Under the pieces are notes generated by a model. The model was not told the origin of the DNA and made no database searches. It saw nothing but the letters and a program-made list of their open reading frames with translations. This document shows positions 51,297-59,548 of a stretch of DNA of 64,000 nucleotides, one piece after another; positions within the stretch are counted from its first letter, which is position 1, and the number at the start of each line of letters is the position of its first letter. Origin of the DNA: Rhodanobacter sp. DHB23 (lineage in GTDB: Bacteria > Pseudomonadota > Gammaproteobacteria > Xanthomonadales > Rhodanobacteraceae); contig NZ_JACYXK010000025.1 of NCBI RefSeq assembly GCF_014842975.1, forward strand, positions 186,001 to 250,000, written 5' to 3'. Position numbers and translations under genes: made by a program.

Positions 51297-52127
51297 ATGA
51301 ATGCCGCCGCCTCCCCCGATGACACGCTGATCCGCATCCGCGGCCTCACCACGGTGCTGAACGGCAAGAAGGTCTTCGACGCGCTGGACATGGACATCCC
51401 GCGCGGCAAGGTCACCGCGATCATGGGCCCCAGCGGCACCGGCAAGACCACCCTGCTCAAGCACATCACCGGGCAGATGCGCGGCGACGCGGGGCAGATC
51501 CTGGTCGATGGCCGGAACGTGCCGGAATTGAACCGCGAGGCGCTGTACGCGCTGCGCGAGAAGATCGGCTACCTGTTCCAGAACTCGGCCCTGCTCACCG
51601 ACTTCGACGTGTTCGAGAACGTGGCGTTCCCGTTGCGCCAGCACACGAAGTTGCCGGAGGTGCTGATCCGCAACCTGGTGCTGACCAAGCTGCAGGCGGT
51701 GGGCCTGCGCGGCGCGGCGCAGCTGATGCCCAGCGAGCTTTCCGGCGGCATGGCGCGGCGCGTGGCGCTGGCGCGCGCGATCGTGTTCGACCCGATGCTC
51801 ATTCTTTACGACGAGCCCTTCGTGGGCCTCGACCCGATCGCGCTGAACCAGGTGCTGAAGCTGATCCGCACGCTCAACGAGACGCTGGGCATCACCAGCG
51901 TGCTGGTGGCGCACGAACTGGAGGCGATCAAGCAGGTGGCCGACCACATCTACCTGATCGCGAACGGCAAGGTGGTGGCGCAGGGCGATCCCAGGACCAT
52001 CGCCGACGACGGCTCGCCGTGGACGCGGCAGTTCTTCGGCGGCGAGGCGGACGGCCCGGTGCCGTTCCAGTACCCGGCCGGCGATTACGCCGAGGCGCTG
52101 GGCTTCCCGCGGGGTACTACGGCATGA
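51297..52127 (+). CDS. mlaF: Mla phospholipid transport ATPase MlaF
   Basis: 276 residues of an ABC ATPase. Walker A is GPSGTGKTT (~45-53), the Q-loop LFQNSALLTD, signature LSGGMARRVALARAI and Walker B ILYDEPFVGLDP. The H-loop is VAHELEA. The LSGGMARR form and IRGLTTVLNGKKVFD start are MlaF-specific. It powers lipid movement between the inner membrane MlaE complex and periplasmic carriers. It is the first gene of mlaFEDCB and overlaps mlaE by 4 bp. Confidence 0.95.
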   Translation: MNAAASPDDTLIRIRGLTTVLNGKKVFDALDMDIPRGKVTAIMGPSGTGKTTLLKHITGQMRGDAGQILVDGRNVPELNREALYALREKIGYLFQNSALLTDFDVFENVAFPLRQHTKLPEVLIRNLVLTKLQAVGLRGAAQLMPSELSGGMARRVALARAIVFDPMLILYDEPFVGLDPIALNQVLKLIRTLNETLGITSVLVAHELEAIKQVADHIYLIANGKVVAQGDPRTIADDGSPWTRQFFGGEADGPVPFQYPAGDYAEALGFPRGTTA

Positions 52128-52897
52128 ACGCGCGCATCGGCAACGACAACGTGGTAACGCAGGCGCTGGGCCAGATCGGCAACTGCGGGCTGTTCCTGCT
52201 GCAGGTCCTTGCGGCGATCCCGCGCAGCCTGCGCCACGGGCGCGAGACGGTGCGCCAGCTGTGGTTCACCGGCGCGATGAGCCTCACCATCATCATGACC
52301 TGCGGCCTGTTCGTGGGCATGGTGCTGGAGCTGCAGCTCTACCACGTGCTGTCGATGTTCGGCAGCACCTCGATGAGCGGCACGGTGGTGGCGATCGCCA
52401 CCTACCGCGAACTGGGGCCGGTGGTCACCGCGCTGCTGTTCGCCGGTCGCGCCGGCACCGCGATCACCGCCGAGATCGGCCTGATGCGGGCCACCGACCA
52501 GATCGCCGCGATGGAGCTGATGGCGGTCGATCCGCTGGCCTACGTGGCCGCGCCGCGCTTCCTCGCCGGGCTGGTCGCGATGCCGCTGCTGTGCTGCGTG
52601 TTCTGCGCACTGGCCGTGTTCGGCGGCCACCTGGTGGGCGTGTCCTGGCTGGGCATCGACAACGGCACGTTTTGGTCGAACATGACCGCCACCGTGGACG
52701 TGTGGCAGGACATCGTCAGCGGCGTGATCTGGAAGAGCCTCGCCTTCGGTGCGGTGGTCTCGTTGATCGCCGTGTTCCAGGGCTATACCGCGCCGCCCAC
52801 CAGCGAGGGCGTGGCCTATGCCACCACCCGCACCGTGGTCGCCTCGTCCATCGCCATCCTGGCGCTGGACTTCGTGCTGACCGCGTTCCTGATGTGA
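52124..52897 (+). CDS. mlaE: Mla permease MlaE
   Basis: 257 residues with about five to six hydrophobic segments. The MlaE/permease family is recognised by TYRELGPVVTALLFAGRAGTAITAEIGLM and VDPLAYVAAPRFLAGLVAMPLL (residue ranges ~90-118 and ~137-158). It forms the membrane dimer to which MlaF and the MlaD ring bind. The ATG overlaps the mlaF stop by 4 bp. Confidence 0.95.
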   Translation: MNARIGNDNVVTQALGQIGNCGLFLLQVLAAIPRSLRHGRETVRQLWFTGAMSLTIIMTCGLFVGMVLELQLYHVLSMFGSTSMSGTVVAIATYRELGPVVTALLFAGRAGTAITAEIGLMRATDQIAAMELMAVDPLAYVAAPRFLAGLVAMPLLCCVFCALAVFGGHLVGVSWLGIDNGTFWSNMTATVDVWQDIVSGVIWKSLAFGAVVSLIAVFQGYTAPPTSEGVAYATTRTVVASSIAILALDFVLTAFLM

Positions 52898-52934
52898 TCC
52901 GCATGACTACACGTTTCTTTTCGAGGATGTTGCC

Positions 52935-53804
52935 GTGAGCCAGAGAAAATCCTATGCCGTCGGCACCGGCCTGTTCATCGTGCTCGGCTTCGCCGCGCTC
53001 GCCTATCTCGCCACGCAGACCAGTTCGGTGGCGAACCGCCAGCAGGGCGCCAGCTACACGGTGGACGCGCAGTTCGAGAACATCGGCCAGCTGAAGGAGC
53101 GCGCCCCGGTGAAGATCGCCGGCGTGCGCGTGGGCCAGGTGCAGGCGATCGCGCTGGAGCCGGGCAAGCCGGTGGCCGACGTGAAGCTGGCGATCGACAA
53201 GCGCTATGCCGACATCCCCGCCGATTCGGTGGCCACGATCTTCACCAGCGGCCTGCTCGGCGACCAGTACGTGGGCATCGAGTACGGCCATTCGAAGAAC
53301 CACGTCGCCGACGGCGGCAAGCTGGCGCTCACCCGTTCCAGCGAGCCGCTGGAGGAGATGCTCGGCAAGTTCTTCGGCGCCGGCGGCGCAGCCGACAACA
53401 TCGGCGGCAGCTACCGGGTGACCGCGCGCTTCAGCAACGTGGGCACGCTGTCGGTCGGCTCGCCGGTGAAGATGGCCGGCGTGCCGATCGGCCAGGTGGC
53501 GTCGGTACAGGCCGAGCCGGCCAAGCTCGATGCGCTGGTGACGCTGGCCATCGACAACCGCTACGACCAGATCCCCGACGATTCCGCCGCGGCGGTGTTC
53601 ACCAGCGGTTTGATCGGCAGCCAGTACGTTGCGATCCAGCCCGGCGGCTCGCCGGACATGCTGAAGAACGGCGACGAGATGATCCTCACGCAGTCGGCGA
53701 TGCAACTGGAAGACCTGATCGGCAAGTTCCTGGTCAACGGCTCCGGCAGCGGCGACGGCAAGCAGGGCGCCAACCCGCCGACCACCCCCGCCGGCAAGCA
53801 TTGA
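52935..53804 (+). CDS. mlaD: MlaD with two tandem MCE domains
   Basis: 289 residues, much longer than E. coli MlaD (183). After one N-terminal membrane helix (VGTGLFIVLGFAALAYLA) come two MCE domains: ~40-122 (YTVDAQFENIGQLKERAPVKIAG, FTSGLLGDQYVGIEYG) and ~154-240 (YRVTARFSNVGTLSVGSPVKMAG, FTSGLIGSQYVAIQPGG). The two share most core residues and clearly arose by internal duplication. MlaD rings bind lipid for the MlaFEDB transporter. A hydrophobic/helical segment follows each domain. The start GTG at 52935 has GAGGATG upstream. Two domains could make a two-tier ring like other multi-MCE proteins; this is inference. Confidence 0.93.
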   Translation: MSQRKSYAVGTGLFIVLGFAALAYLATQTSSVANRQQGASYTVDAQFENIGQLKERAPVKIAGVRVGQVQAIALEPGKPVADVKLAIDKRYADIPADSVATIFTSGLLGDQYVGIEYGHSKNHVADGGKLALTRSSEPLEEMLGKFFGAGGAADNIGGSYRVTARFSNVGTLSVGSPVKMAGVPIGQVASVQAEPAKLDALVTLAIDNRYDQIPDDSAAAVFTSGLIGSQYVAIQPGGSPDMLKNGDEMILTQSAMQLEDLIGKFLVNGSGSGDGKQGANPPTTPAGKH

Positions 53805-53836
53805 GCCGGCTGCGCAACAGACACTGGAGTTTCCGC

Positions 53837-54520
53837 ATGATGCGTCATCTCGCCCTCGCCCTCGCCGTTGCCCTCGGCAGCGCATTCGCCGCGCCCGCTT
53901 TCGCCCAGCAGGCGGCCCAGCAGCCTGCCGCCCAGCAGACCCCGACGCAGGTGGTGCAGGGCATCGCCCAGCAGCTCGACAGCGCCGTGGCCGGCCACCA
54001 GGCCGAGCTGAAGCAGAACCGGGAGAAGCTGATCGGCATCATCAACAACGTGTTCCTGCCGCACTTCGACGTCGACTACGCGGCGATCCTGGTGCTCGGC
54101 CAGCACGCGCGCGAAGCCTCGCCTGAGCAGCGCGCGCAGTTCTCCAAGGCGTTCTACAACTCGATCACCCGCCGCTATGCGGAAGGCCTGCTCGACTACA
54201 CCTCGGGCGCGGTGAAGGTGTTGCCGGCTACCGCCGGCGACGACCTCAACGACAAGCGCAGCGTGGTGCGCACCCAGGTGGCCACCGGCGACGGCAAGAC
54301 GGTCTCGGTGGATTTCGCGTTCCGCAAGACCGCCAGCGGCGAGTGGAAAGCCTATGACGTGTCGATCGAAGGCATCTCCTACATCACCAACTACCGCAAC
54401 CAGGTCGATGCGGAGATCCGCAAGGTCGGCCTCGACCAGCTCATCAAGAACCTGCAGACCCAGGGCGACCAGGCGCTGAAGTCGATGGAGCAGGACAAGG
54501 GCAAGGCCAGTGGCGGCTGA
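53837..54520 (+). CDS. mlaC: Periplasmic lipid carrier MlaC
   Basis: 227 residues with a signal peptide MMRHLALALAVALGSAFAAPAFAQ and a Gln/Pro/Ala-rich spacer. The MlaC/Ttg2D domain contains LPHFDVDYAAILVLGQHAREASPEQRAQF (~75-103) and FRKTASGEWKAYDVSIEGISYITNYRNQ (~178-205). It shuttles phospholipid between MlaA at the outer membrane and MlaFEDB. GGAG at 53826-53829 supports ATG 53837; the TTG at 53801 overlapping mlaD is less likely. Confidence 0.94.
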   Translation: MMRHLALALAVALGSAFAAPAFAQQAAQQPAAQQTPTQVVQGIAQQLDSAVAGHQAELKQNREKLIGIINNVFLPHFDVDYAAILVLGQHAREASPEQRAQFSKAFYNSITRRYAEGLLDYTSGAVKVLPATAGDDLNDKRSVVRTQVATGDGKTVSVDFAFRKTASGEWKAYDVSIEGISYITNYRNQVDAEIRKVGLDQLIKNLQTQGDQALKSMEQDKGKASGG

Positions 54521-54812
54521 CGACGCGTTCAAGCTGGACCGCGCCACGCCCGGCACGCTGGGCATGTCCGGTACATTGAGCTTTGCCACCGCGACCACGG
54601 CCCTGCAGATGCTGGACGACGCGCTGCGCGCGGGCGACCGCCCGCAACTCGACCTTGCCGGCGTGCGCAATTGCGACAGTGCGGGCCTGGCCTGCATGCT
54701 GGCCGTGCTGGCCGGGGCGCGTCAGCGCGGTCAGGCCGTGGGCCTGCGGAATGTGCCGGCGGGCCTGCGCACGTTGGCGCAGGTCAGTGGAGTGGAAGCC
54801 CTGCTGGTCTGA
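54510..54812 (+). CDS. mlaB: STAS-domain protein MlaB
   Basis: 100 residues with a STAS fold: LDLAGVRNCDSAGLACMLAVLAGARQRGQAVGL contains the conserved DSAG segment around residues 55-58. MlaB binds MlaF and is needed for transporter assembly and activity. The start is GTG 54510 inside the end of mlaC (11-bp overlap). It is the last gene of the operon, followed by a bidirectional terminator. Confidence 0.9.
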   Translation: MAADDAFKLDRATPGTLGMSGTLSFATATTALQMLDDALRAGDRPQLDLAGVRNCDSAGLACMLAVLAGARQRGQAVGLRNVPAGLRTLAQVSGVEALLV

Positions 54813-54827
54813 GCGGTGCCGGGATGC

Positions 54828-54865
54828 ACGCGAAAACGGGGCCGATCGGCCCCGTTTTCGTGTGC
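54828..54865. terminator. Bidirectional terminator between mlaB and mlaA
   Basis: CACGCGAAAACGGGGCC and GGCCCCGTTTTCGTGTG form a long hairpin with T4 and A4 flanks, so it works on both strands. It lies 15 bp after mlaB and 10 bp after the convergent mlaA. Confidence 0.9.
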
Positions 54866-54875
54866 ACGACGTGCT

Positions 54876-55733
54876 TCAATTCTGCGAGGGCTGCTGCGCC
54901 GGCGTGGTCGCCGGTTGCGCCGAGCCGTGCTGCTTCTCCCATTGCTTCTGTTGCTCCAGCAGCTCGTCGGGATCGAAGCCCTGCTGATCGACGCCCTGCA
55001 GCTTGTCGACCACCGCGGCCGGCGGGTTGCCGTCGTACAGCAGGTAGAGGCGACGCTGGCGGTAGGCATCGCGCATGAAGGCATACGGGTCGTAGGCCGT
55101 CTGCAGGAAGCCTTCCGCGTCGATCAGCTGCGCGCGCATCGTCACCACATACAGCACCTGCGGCAGGTAGTACTCGCCGAAGTTGAAGCCGTGGTTTTTC
55201 GCGATCAGGCTCAGCGGATCGAAGAAGTAACCGTCCACCGGATAGCGCCACATGTCGCGCAGCGTGCTCGGGCCGAGCAGGGGCAGCATCACGAAGTCGC
55301 CATCGGGCATGCCCCAGCGCGCCAGGGTGATGCCGAAGTCGGTGGTCTGCAGCGGCAGGCCCAGCTTGCTGGCTGGATCGAACAGGCCGCCCACGCCGAC
55401 GGTGAGGTTGATGAAGAAGCGCCCGGTATTGCCCAGCGCCTGCGAGGGCCGCGCCTGCAGCAGGTCGTTGGCCACGGTGACCGGCAGCTCGATGTTGGTG
55501 AAGAAGTTGTTCACCGAGCGCCGCATGCCCGGCGTGGTCACCTTGCGATAGCCCACGGCAGCAGGACGCAGCACCGCCTTGTCCAGCGTGTCGTTGAGCG
55601 CATAGACCTTGCGGTTGACCTTCTGCAGCGGGTCGTCGGTGCGCGGCGGCGCGATCGCGCAGCCGGCCAGCAACGCCAGCGCGAGGAGGATCAGGCTGCG
55701 ACGCAGCAGGGGAAGTCGGAATAGTCGAAGCAT
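54876..55733 (-). CDS. mlaA: Outer-membrane lipoprotein MlaA (VacJ)
   Basis: 285 residues. The signal ends in a lipobox LLAGC with Cys25. The MlaA domain has DPLQKVNRKVYALNDTLDKAVLRP near the start, NFFTNIELPVTVANDLLQ, GRFFINLTVGVGGLFDPASKLGL and GPSTLRDMWRYPVDGYF. A Gln-rich tail closes the protein. It removes mislocalised phospholipids from the outer leaflet and hands them to MlaC. It converges on mlaFEDCB instead of lying elsewhere as in E. coli. Confidence 0.95.
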   Translation of the reverse strand: MLRLFRLPLLRRSLILLALALLAGCAIAPPRTDDPLQKVNRKVYALNDTLDKAVLRPAAVGYRKVTTPGMRRSVNNFFTNIELPVTVANDLLQARPSQALGNTGRFFINLTVGVGGLFDPASKLGLPLQTTDFGITLARWGMPDGDFVMLPLLGPSTLRDMWRYPVDGYFFDPLSLIAKNHGFNFGEYYLPQVLYVVTMRAQLIDAEGFLQTAYDPYAFMRDAYRQRRLYLLYDGNPPAAVVDKLQGVDQQGFDPDELLEQQKQWEKQHGSAQPATTPAQQPSQN

Positions 55734-55945
55734 GGGGATGCAATCGCGGCCAGAGTGGGGAAGCGGCTGGTGGAGCGCCTGAGGTGCAATAGTGTACCGA
55801 CTGGTTTTATATCCTGCACGCGTTTCGTTCCGCTTTCGCATTCCGTGGCGCACGCCTTTGCACCGGCGTGGTTCGCGTTGCCAGCCCAAGGTCCGCTGCT
55901 CTAAACTGTCACTCTGTATAAGTCTCTATTCCCTAAGGATTTGGC

Positions 55946-56233
55946 ATGGCACGCATTACCGTGGAAGACTGCCTCGAGGTGGTCGACAACCGATTCGAAC
56001 TGGTATTGATGGCGACCAAGCGCGCCCGCCAGCTCGCCAAGGGTGCCGAACCGGCAGTCAACCCGAACAACGACAAGCCCTCCGTGCTGGCGCTGCGCGA
56101 GATCGCCGGCCGCCGCATCGACCAGGCCACCATCGACGAGATCGACAAGGCCGAGCGCGAGCGCGCCGAGCGCGAGGCGCTGGAGTGGGCCGCGGCCGAA
56201 GTGGACGACGACCTCAAGGGCGGCGACGATTGA
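55946..56233 (+). CDS. rpoZ: RNA polymerase omega subunit
   Basis: 95 residues. [20 protein letters not shown] and [14 protein letters not shown] are the omega signature, and [17 protein letters not shown] follows. It stabilises the beta' subunit and forms part of a ppGpp site. AAGGAT at 55935-55940 precedes the ATG. TATAAG at 55917-55922 is a candidate -10. It precedes spoT as in most gammaproteobacteria, with a 127-bp gap. Confidence 0.96.
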   Translation: MARITVEDCLEVVDNRFELVLMATKRARQLAKGAEPAVNPNNDKPSVLALREIAGRRIDQATIDEIDKAERERAEREALEWAAAEVDDDLKGGDD

Positions 56234-56360
56234 TGGAGGGTGGCTGTAGACCGCGCATGCATGGCACCGGGGCAACCGGTGCGCCCGCACGCGCGGCTGG
56301 CCGCACCTGGTTGCACAGCAAGGCCGCGCCGTCGGCGCGAACCTATGGGCGACTCCAGGC

Positions 56361-58529
56361 ATGACCGCCGCCAGCACGCCAGTCGACATCGACCCCGCCG
56401 TGCTGCCGCCCTACGTGCTGGCGCTGAAGGAGCAGCTCGGCTATCTCCCTGAGCCGCAACTCGAACGCGTGCTGCGCGCGTTCCACGTCGGCGCGCAGGC
56501 GCACGAGGGCCAGACCCGCAAGAGTGGCGAGCCCTACATCACCCACCCGGTCGCCGTGGCCGGCATCCTCGCCGAGCTGGGCATGGATGCCGAGACCATC
56601 ATCGCGGCGATCCTGCACGACACGCTGGAAGACACCGCGCTCAGTCGCAGCGCGCTGGCCGCCGAATTCGGCGAGACCGTGGCCGAGCTGGTGGACGGCG
56701 TCACCAAGCTGGACAAGATGCGCTTCGGCACCCGCCAGGAGGCGGACGCGGAAAGCTTCCGCAAGATGCTGCTGGCGATGGCGCGCGACCTGCGCGTGAT
56801 CCTGATCAAGCTGGCCGACCGCCTGCACAACATGCGCACGCTGGGCGCGAAAGATGCACCCTCGCGCCGCCGCATCGCGCGCGAGACGCTGGAGATCTAC
56901 GCGCCGATCGCCCAGCGCCTGGGCATGAACGCGATCAAGGCCGAGCTGCAGGACCTGGGCTTCCGTGCGCTGCACCCGGACCGCTACCGCGTGATCAGCG
57001 AACGCATCCGCGCCGCGCTGGGCAACCGCCGCGAGGCGATGGGCAAGATCGAGGCCGCGCTGTCGCAGCGGCTGGGCGCCGAGCACCTGCCTTCGCGCGT
57101 GGTCGGCCGGATCAAGTCGCCGTGGAGCATCTATTCGAAGATGCGCAGCGAGCACAAGAGCTTCGCCCAGCTGATGGACGTGTACGGTTTCCGCGTGGTG
57201 GTCGAGAGCGCGTTGAATTGCTACATGGCGCTGGGCGTGGTGCACGGGCTGTACAAGCCGGTGGACCGGCGCTTCAAGGATTTCATCGCGATCCCGAAGG
57301 CGAACGGCTACCAGTCGCTGCACACCGTGCTGCTGGGACCGTTCGGCGCGCCGATCGAGGTGCAGATCCGTACCGCCGAGATGGATTCGGTGGCCGAGCG
57401 CGGCGTGGCCGCGCACTGGGCCTACAAGACCGATTCCGGCCCAGCCAACAGCGCGCAGGCGCGCGCCCGCGAGTGGCTGTCCTCGCTGGCCGACAGCCAG
57501 GTCAACACCGCCTCGTCGAGCGAGTTCATCGAGAACGTCAAGATCGACCTGTTCCCCGACGAGGTCTACCTGTTCACCCCGCGCGGCGACATCCTCGCGC
57601 TGCCGCGCAATGCCACCGCGCTGGATTTCGCCTATGCCGTGCACACCGACGTGGGCGACCACGCGGTGGCCGCGCGCGTGGACAAGAAGCTGCTGCCGCT
57701 GCGCACGCGGCTGGAGTCGGGGCAACTGGTGGAGATCATCACCGCGCCGTCGGCGGTGCCGAACCCGGCCTGGCTGGAATCGGTGGTCACCGGCAAGGCG
57801 CGCACCGCGATCCGACAGTATTTGAAGCACCTGCAGCACGAGGACGCGGTGGACTTCGGCCATCGCATGCTCGATCGCGCGCTGGAAGCACGCGGCAGCA
57901 GCCTGGACGCGGTCCCGACCGAGGTGCTGGACCGCTTCCTGCACGAGGCGCGGCTCAAGCGCCTGGAGGAATTGCTGGCCGAGATCGCGCTGGGCAACCG
58001 CATGCCCGACGTGGTGGCGCGCCACCTGCTGGCGCTGCGCGACGGCCAGTCCGACGACAGCATGCCCGGCGTCGGCATGGTGCACGAGAAGATCCACATC
58101 ACCGGCGCCGAGCGCGGCGTGCTCAGTTTCGCCAATTGCTGCCACCCGCTGCCGGGCGATGCGATCTTCGGCCATCTCTCGCCTGGCAAGGGCATCGTGG
58201 TGCATCGCGAGGAATGCCCGAACGTGGTCGAGCTGCGCAAGTCGCCCGAGCGCTGCGTGGACATCGAATGGGATCGCGATGTACAGGGCGATTACCGCGC
58301 CGAGCTGCGCATCGAGGTCATCAACCGCCCCGGCGTGCTCGCCACCATCGCCGCGGCGATCGCGGCGGCGGATTCCAACATCGACAACGTGGAATACGTC
58401 GAGCGCGACCTCGCCGCCGCCACGCTGCTGTTCGCCATCGAAGTGAAGAACCGCAAGCACCTCGCCGACGTGATCCGCCGCGTGCGCCGCACCGGCGTGG
58501 TGAGCGGCGTCTACCGCTATCCGCTGTGA
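56361..58529 (+). CDS. spoT: Bifunctional (p)ppGpp synthetase/hydrolase SpoT
   Basis: 722 residues. The hydrolase HD domain has His86-Asp87 in ILHDTLEDTA. The synthetase domain has RIKSPWSIYSKM and GYQSLHTVLLGPFG. A TGS domain (VYLFTPRGDILALPRNATALDFAY) and a C-terminal ACT domain (INRPGVLATIAAAIAAADSNIDNVEY) follow. Both the HD motif and the synthetase motif appear intact, so it should make and degrade (p)ppGpp. It forms a unit with rpoZ upstream. Confidence 0.96.
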   Translation: MTAASTPVDIDPAVLPPYVLALKEQLGYLPEPQLERVLRAFHVGAQAHEGQTRKSGEPYITHPVAVAGILAELGMDAETIIAAILHDTLEDTALSRSALAAEFGETVAELVDGVTKLDKMRFGTRQEADAESFRKMLLAMARDLRVILIKLADRLHNMRTLGAKDAPSRRRIARETLEIYAPIAQRLGMNAIKAELQDLGFRALHPDRYRVISERIRAALGNRREAMGKIEAALSQRLGAEHLPSRVVGRIKSPWSIYSKMRSEHKSFAQLMDVYGFRVVVESALNCYMALGVVHGLYKPVDRRFKDFIAIPKANGYQSLHTVLLGPFGAPIEVQIRTAEMDSVAERGVAAHWAYKTDSGPANSAQARAREWLSSLADSQVNTASSSEFIENVKIDLFPDEVYLFTPRGDILALPRNATALDFAYAVHTDVGDHAVAARVDKKLLPLRTRLESGQLVEIITAPSAVPNPAWLESVVTGKARTAIRQYLKHLQHEDAVDFGHRMLDRALEARGSSLDAVPTEVLDRFLHEARLKRLEELLAEIALGNRMPDVVARHLLALRDGQSDDSMPGVGMVHEKIHITGAERGVLSFANCCHPLPGDAIFGHLSPGKGIVVHREECPNVVELRKSPERCVDIEWDRDVQGDYRAELRIEVINRPGVLATIAAAIAAADSNIDNVEYVERDLAAATLLFAIEVKNRKHLADVIRRVRRTGVVSGVYRYPL

Positions 58530-58545
58530 TGCACGCGGAGCCGTG

Positions 58546-59082
58546 ATGGGTTCCGTTACCGCCGTGCTGGTGATCGACCTGCAGGTCGGCGTGCTGGAAG
58601 GCTGCTTCGACGTCGAAGGCGTGGTCGCACGCGTCGGCGTACTTGTGTCCCGGGCGCGCCGCGAAGGCGTGCCGGTGGTCTGGGTGCAGCATGAAGAAGC
58701 GGACATGCTGCACGGCAGCGCGGGGTGGCAGCTCATGCCGGAACTCGTGCCTAAGCCTGGCGAGGCGATGGTCCGCAAGACCTGTTGCGACGCCTTCGTC
58801 GGCACGCCATTGCGCGGTGTACTCGATGGCCTCGGTGCGCGGCGGCTGGTCCTCGCTGGTGCGCAGAGCGATTACTGCATACGCGCAACGGCGCATCGCG
58901 CGGTGGGCGAGGGCTATTCCATCGTGTTGGCCAGCGATGCGCACACCGCGGCCAGTACCGCTTTCGGCGACGTGTCGATCAGCGGCGAGCAGATCGTGGC
59001 GCATCTCAATCGATCCATCGGTGGCCTGGCACGCCCGGACGTCGCCGTCGAGCTCGCCGCGCACGATGCCGTGGGGTTCTGA
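58546..59082 (+). CDS. Isochorismatase-like cysteine hydrolase
   Basis: 178 residues with the Asp-Lys-Cys triad of the family: Asp in VLVIDLQVGVL, Lys in MVRKTCCDAF and Cys in AGAQSDYCIRATA. The family includes nicotinamidases, isochorismatases and N-carbamoyl amidases; the substrate here is unknown. A GGAG at 58537-58540 supports ATG 58546 (GTG 58543 possible). It starts 16 bp after spoT and precedes ridA, so it likely shares that transcript. Confidence 0.87.
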   Translation: MGSVTAVLVIDLQVGVLEGCFDVEGVVARVGVLVSRARREGVPVVWVQHEEADMLHGSAGWQLMPELVPKPGEAMVRKTCCDAFVGTPLRGVLDGLGARRLVLAGAQSDYCIRATAHRAVGEGYSIVLASDAHTAASTAFGDVSISGEQIVAHLNRSIGGLARPDVAVELAAHDAVGF

Positions 59083-59148
59083 AGCCTGCGACGAAGGGCG
59101 GGCTCGTTTAGACTGGCAGGCCTGAATTGCAGTCGCGAGGTTTCCGCC

Positions 59149-59535
59149 ATGTCGTCCCGCCAGATCATCGCCACCACCCATGCGCCCGCCGCGATCGGCC
59201 CGTATTCGCAGGCCGTACGCGCCGGCGGCACCGTGTATTTCTCCGGGCAGATCCCGCTCGACCCGGCCACCGGCAGCCTGGTCGAGGGCGACATCACGGC
59301 GCAGGCGCGGCGCGTGTTCGACAACCTGGTTGCGGTGGCGCAGGCGGCCGGCGGCTCGCTGGCGGAGATCGTGCGCGTGGGCATCTACGTCACCGACCTG
59401 GCGAACTTCGCCGAGGTGAACGCGGTGATGGCCGAGTACTTCCAGCAGCCGTATCCGGCGCGTTCCACCATCGAGGTTTCGGCGCTGCCCAAGGGTGCGC
59501 AGGTGGAAGTGGACGCGATCATGGTGCTGGACTGA
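59149..59535 (+). CDS. ridA: RidA-family enamine/imine deaminase
   Basis: 128 residues. [53 protein letters not shown] and the arginine-containing [21 protein letters not shown] are diagnostic. It hydrolyses reactive 2-aminoacrylate and related imines released by PLP enzymes. Position after spoT is conserved in many gammaproteobacteria. Confidence 0.94.
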   Translation: MSSRQIIATTHAPAAIGPYSQAVRAGGTVYFSGQIPLDPATGSLVEGDITAQARRVFDNLVAVAQAAGGSLAEIVRVGIYVTDLANFAEVNAVMAEYFQQPYPARSTIEVSALPKGAQVEVDAIMVLD

Positions 59536-59548
59536 TCCGCATCGCCCG

